This document shows, in pieces, positions 60,601-64,000 of a DNA stretch of 64,000 nt. The stretch is from Nymphaea colorata. Taxonomy: Eukaryota; Streptophyta; Magnoliopsida; Nymphaeales; Nymphaeaceae. Location: the NCBI RefSeq assembly GCF_008831285.2, contig NC_045148.1, positions 6,577,001 through 6,641,000 on the forward strand, given 5' to 3'. Below the pieces are notes generated by a model. That model did no database searches and was not told the DNA's origin. It saw only the letters and a program-made list of their open reading frames with translations. Each line of letters begins with the position of its first letter. The first letter of the stretch is position 1. Both the position numbers and the translations under genes were made by a program.

Positions 60601-62900
60601 CCTGTTTTTCATTGTTTTGTTTTTCTGATCCTTAATATCTTTCAAATTGCAATGTTAACACTGCCAAGTTTTCTATCAATATTGCCCTATATATAGATTG
60701 CCAACTAGATAGTGACAAGTTAACATTGACATGTCCCAAGTAATTAAAAAACCCAGAAGAAGCAGCCCTTGTCACGAGATTGTGGCCATGGATACTTTTT
60801 GGTGGACAAGAGTGCAAGCCATGGATACTTTTTGGTGGACAAGAGAGTTACTTTTTGGTAGACGAGGATCATAGATCTGGCTGATAAATTTATGGTGACT
60901 TTGAAACACCAAGTTTCCCTTGAACCATTTCCCCGAGGGGCAGCACATAACAGGTTGGGATCTTGTAAGCCCAGTCATCAGTTCAATTTTTGTGGGTGTT
61001 ATGTATCTGCATAGCAAATTGAGCAGGTGAGTACTTGTAAGTTCACCCAAGTCTTGAAGCAACCCTAGACCTGGCGGCAGGAAGAAGGGGAAAGAAACTT
61101 GGGCCTCTTCAGGGTATCTCCCCCTCAAAGCATTAAATGAAATTCATCTTTGCCTCAAAAAGGGAAAAAGTTTACAAGCAACAACCATTTTGATTTCCTA
61201 CATCGTCTTGGAGCTATTATTCTTCAACGGCATTTTAGTTGTATGTTCTTAGTGGGTAGCTGGCTCCATCAAAGCAAGGCCAACAACCATCCTCATAAGA
61301 TAAAAGGAGAGGTAATATGTGTTTCATCATAGAAAAAGGAAAGGCAAGAAGAAAGAGAAAACCAAAGGCAAACATGAAGATCTTTTCGTCCCTAGGGTGG
61401 CCTTCCAAATATTGTTGGGTTGTCATGCCTTTAATGGTGTGCCATGTGGACTGTCTACTCTCTCACCCAATCTTTTGTGTGGACGCCAATTAATAGGAAC
61501 AGCTCAGCTCTTGAGGAAAAGTGGCAACCAATTTGAGTTGGCTTGGAGAAGGTGATCATGCTTGAATATTCAAGTACACATTGGCCAGCCAGAAAGAGGG
61601 GACACTTGGGAAGAAGTTCTACAGAAACCACACTGTCTAGCAAGTTGAATAGCAATTGCCATTTGAATCCTTCTCAAATACTAAAATGCCGTGCCCCCTT
61701 GTTCAAAATTTAATCGCTTGCATGATCATTGTGAAAGATCTGGAAAAGTATTTTGGGATCTTAGGTTCTCTAGTTATCTGTCCAACTATTAGCCAACGTT
61801 AGATTGTAGATTAAGTGAGCGAATTTACTTATCATGTTCTCGACTATCAAATATTGTGTGGTCGCGCCCTTGTAAAGGTACCTGGTACATACTCTAGACC
61901 ATTAAAATGCAACTCGTAAGTAGATAAAATGTATGCATGCAATATGGGTAGAGAATACCTTTTGTACATATATATTTCATGAATTACATACAAATATATA
62001 TCTCATACCAAATATGCATATATATATAAAAAGTATATATAAAGATTGTGTACAATTATCAATTTTGTTGAATAGGAAGTTTATATATATATATATATAT
62101 ATATGATTGTCCACATCCAAATCCTTAGAATTAATGAGCCATTTTTCTTGTTGAGTATATGAGAAGATTAACGAAACACTTTCTCGATCTTAAATTAATG
62201 AGCCGTTTTTCTTGTTGAGACAACCTAACCGTCTCAAATAGATTTCAGACAGAATCTTAACTTCTGATAGGACCTGCATGGCCTACCGTGGCAACTGGCA
62301 AGTATTCTGCATCCAGGAAAGCAAGTGAAAAGATTTGATATGTGCAGTTTAAAAACAAAATGCAGATGCTGTTCGAGTTTAATTTTCTTTATTTCTTAAA
62401 TTGGTCAAAAAAAATTATTTCCTATGTTCATCGAGAAGAACCAAATTATTTAATTAACCTCATTATCTATTCTCATCATCAAAAGGCCGGGAGAACAACT
62501 ATCTACATGACATGATTATAGAAAGATCACTTGTAATATTGATCATGAGACTAGATTGAGCACAGGGCATCGTTTATTTTCTTGGAATCTTATTTATCAA
62601 TGAATGCCCAGCTTATCTTGTAAACATAATAGTTAATGGTTTTTGCAGAAAACATTTTAAAGGGTAGCTTATGAAAGTAGTTACCTGCAGGGGAATTGAC
62701 CACAATTTATGGCATAATAATGGTTTTTAAAGTGACATTTAAAATTTTTAACCATCCAGCAACATTTGGTTTCAATTTTTCATATCATATCATATGTGGG
62801 CGCAGATCCCAAATTTGAAAATGTAACTTGTGAATGTGAAATACCACCAGCAGCACCCGTGCATCTGATCCTTGTTGGTTTCTTATAAGCCATGCAATAG
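57601..62900. other. Intergenic DNA, no gene recognised
   Basis: 57540-58000 looks like another LTR-type sequence (tggccag repeats, then gataaaaaggg). Beyond that only short frames without domains are seen. A 33-bp tandem duplication lies at 60785-60850. AT-rich microsatellites lie near 62080-62104. Confidence 0.5.
60785..60850. repeat. 33-bp tandem repeat, two copies
   Basis: The unit gccatggatactttttggtg followed by gacaagag occurs twice. A third partial copy (tactttttggtagac) follows. Confidence 0.85.
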
Positions 62901-62905
62901 AAATC

Positions 62906-63013
62906 TTACTTAGGTGCATCTGTGGTCTTTGCTGGCGTAACAGTACATCCCTCATCAGTCATCTCTATTCCTTTTCTATATTTGATGCATGCTTCCATAA
63001 CCATGCTATTGTA
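62906..63013 (-). other. Exon-like coding segment, unassigned
   Basis: On the minus strand a good acceptor (gatttggcacag) precedes a 34-codon open frame beginning YNSMVMEACIKYRKGIEMTD and ending TTDAPK. It is followed either by TAA or by a consensus donor (gtaaga at 62909-62904). The residue mix looks like real protein, but I do not recognise the family and no neighbouring exon was found. It may be an orphan or pseudogene exon, or chance. Confidence 0.3.
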
Positions 63014-63091
63014 CTGTGCCAAATCGATCAGTTTGAGTTCTACACTGAGAAGGCGACAGGAATAGATGAGGTCATAAATTCCACGTAACTC

Positions 63092-63129
<38 letters not shown>

Positions 63130-64000
63130 ACTGTGTATTTTTTATTCATTTTTTACTTTTACTATTATTGTTATCATATTTCTTATTATGTTTGATGCTC
63201 ATGAACAAAGAAACGAAATTAGTTTTAGGTTTTGTTTCTTGCCCCATTGTCTGGTTTAGCCATTTGATAATTTAAGGAAAAGCAAAATTAAATTTAATGT
63301 TATTATGGGTCCCACTTTAGAAGAAAATTAATGTCGCCTGGTGCTAATACTTCTTTCGTTTTAGTTCATAAGATCACGATTTTTTAGTATCAAATGAATT
63401 ACTCATCTTCATTATGGCATCTTCATTTTAATTATTTGGGTAATTCCATCAATACCCCTTTATCATCGTTACTCCACTCTTCTTTGAGCGTGGTTCAAGT
63501 TCAATTCTTCTTTGCTGGTTATTGGAGACGATCAATTTAAACTATAGCAAACAAATAATGATGCTTGGAGCCCCATATATGAATATGTAAGTAATGACTT
63601 AGATAATCTGTTCATGACAATACAGTCACTATAATTAAACTAACTTATAGGCCGGTTAAAGAAAAGGAGAGACTGCTCCTGTTATCCCCGTCAATGACTT
63701 TTCTCTCTAATTGGGAAACAGAAAGAACTCAGACATCTTGAAATTCCAATTATGTATTAAAATTTTTCTAGAAATCGGCTCTAAGCTGACCCTTACTTAT
63801 TTTTTTGATGTTTTTCTCTTCATTTTTTAAGATTGGTGAATTGATGAATATTCAAAACTTATTGTTGTTAAATTCGATCAACATTGCCATATATCGCATG
63901 AAAGGTCATCAACATTTAAAGAAAGATAAATGCTTCATTCTTTCTCTTACGTCTCTGTACATTTTCCGTTAAATTGATGAATGCATGTGGGTTATTCAAT
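63014..64000. other. AT-rich intergenic DNA
   Basis: It includes a compound (CA)n(TA)n microsatellite at about 63092-63129. Nothing coding is seen to the window end. Confidence 0.6.

Overview
This is nuclear DNA from a flowering plant. The genes are split by GT-AG introns of up to 2.6 kb. They include a mitochondrial glycine-decarboxylase T-protein with a plant-type presequence, glycine-rich wall-type proteins and an ER-class small heat-shock protein. The intergenic DNA is AT-rich and full of decayed plant LTR and LINE retroelements, MITEs and microsatellites. I cannot name the species.

Genes, left to right. 142-2530 (+): the last seven exons of eIF3b; the 5' part lies outside the window. 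10645-14885 (-): complete T-protein in three exons. 21725-28760 (-): complete UTP6 U3-snoRNP protein in six exons. 31263-32924 (-): a very large, intronless, secreted glycine-rich protein. 41911-42447 (+): a second, short, secreted glycine-rich protein. 45574-46268 (+): an ER-resident small heat-shock protein with one 68-nt intron. The six genes are functionally unrelated (translation initiation, photorespiration, ribosome biogenesis, cell wall, ER proteostasis), as is normal for a plant chromosome, so no operon-like logic is expected.

Retroelements fill much of the rest. There is a LINE 3' scrap near 8.3-8.8 kb and a longer LINE (endonuclease, reverse transcriptase, zinc-binding tail) at 16.7-19.97 kb. 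A Ty3-gypsy RT scrap lies at 37 kb. A very old Ty1-copia with diverged LTR-like ends and a gag relic lies at 38.2-41.15 kb. A second Ty1-copia on the minus strand covers 47.8-50.65 kb. Two Ty3-gypsy fragments lie at 51.0-53.45 kb, separated by a GC/GA-rich fold-back sequence and followed by LTR-like or leader DNA to about 57.6 kb. All are broken by stops and frameshifts. The last 6 kb (58-64 kb) is intergenic, apart from one exon-like segment on the minus strand near 62.9 kb that I could not assign.

I found no convincing new biological system. The items most worth a second look are the 553-residue glycine-rich protein with its two-cysteine N-terminal domain and internal repeat array, the intron-containing ER small HSP, the fold-back element between the gypsy fragments, and the orphan exon-like segment.
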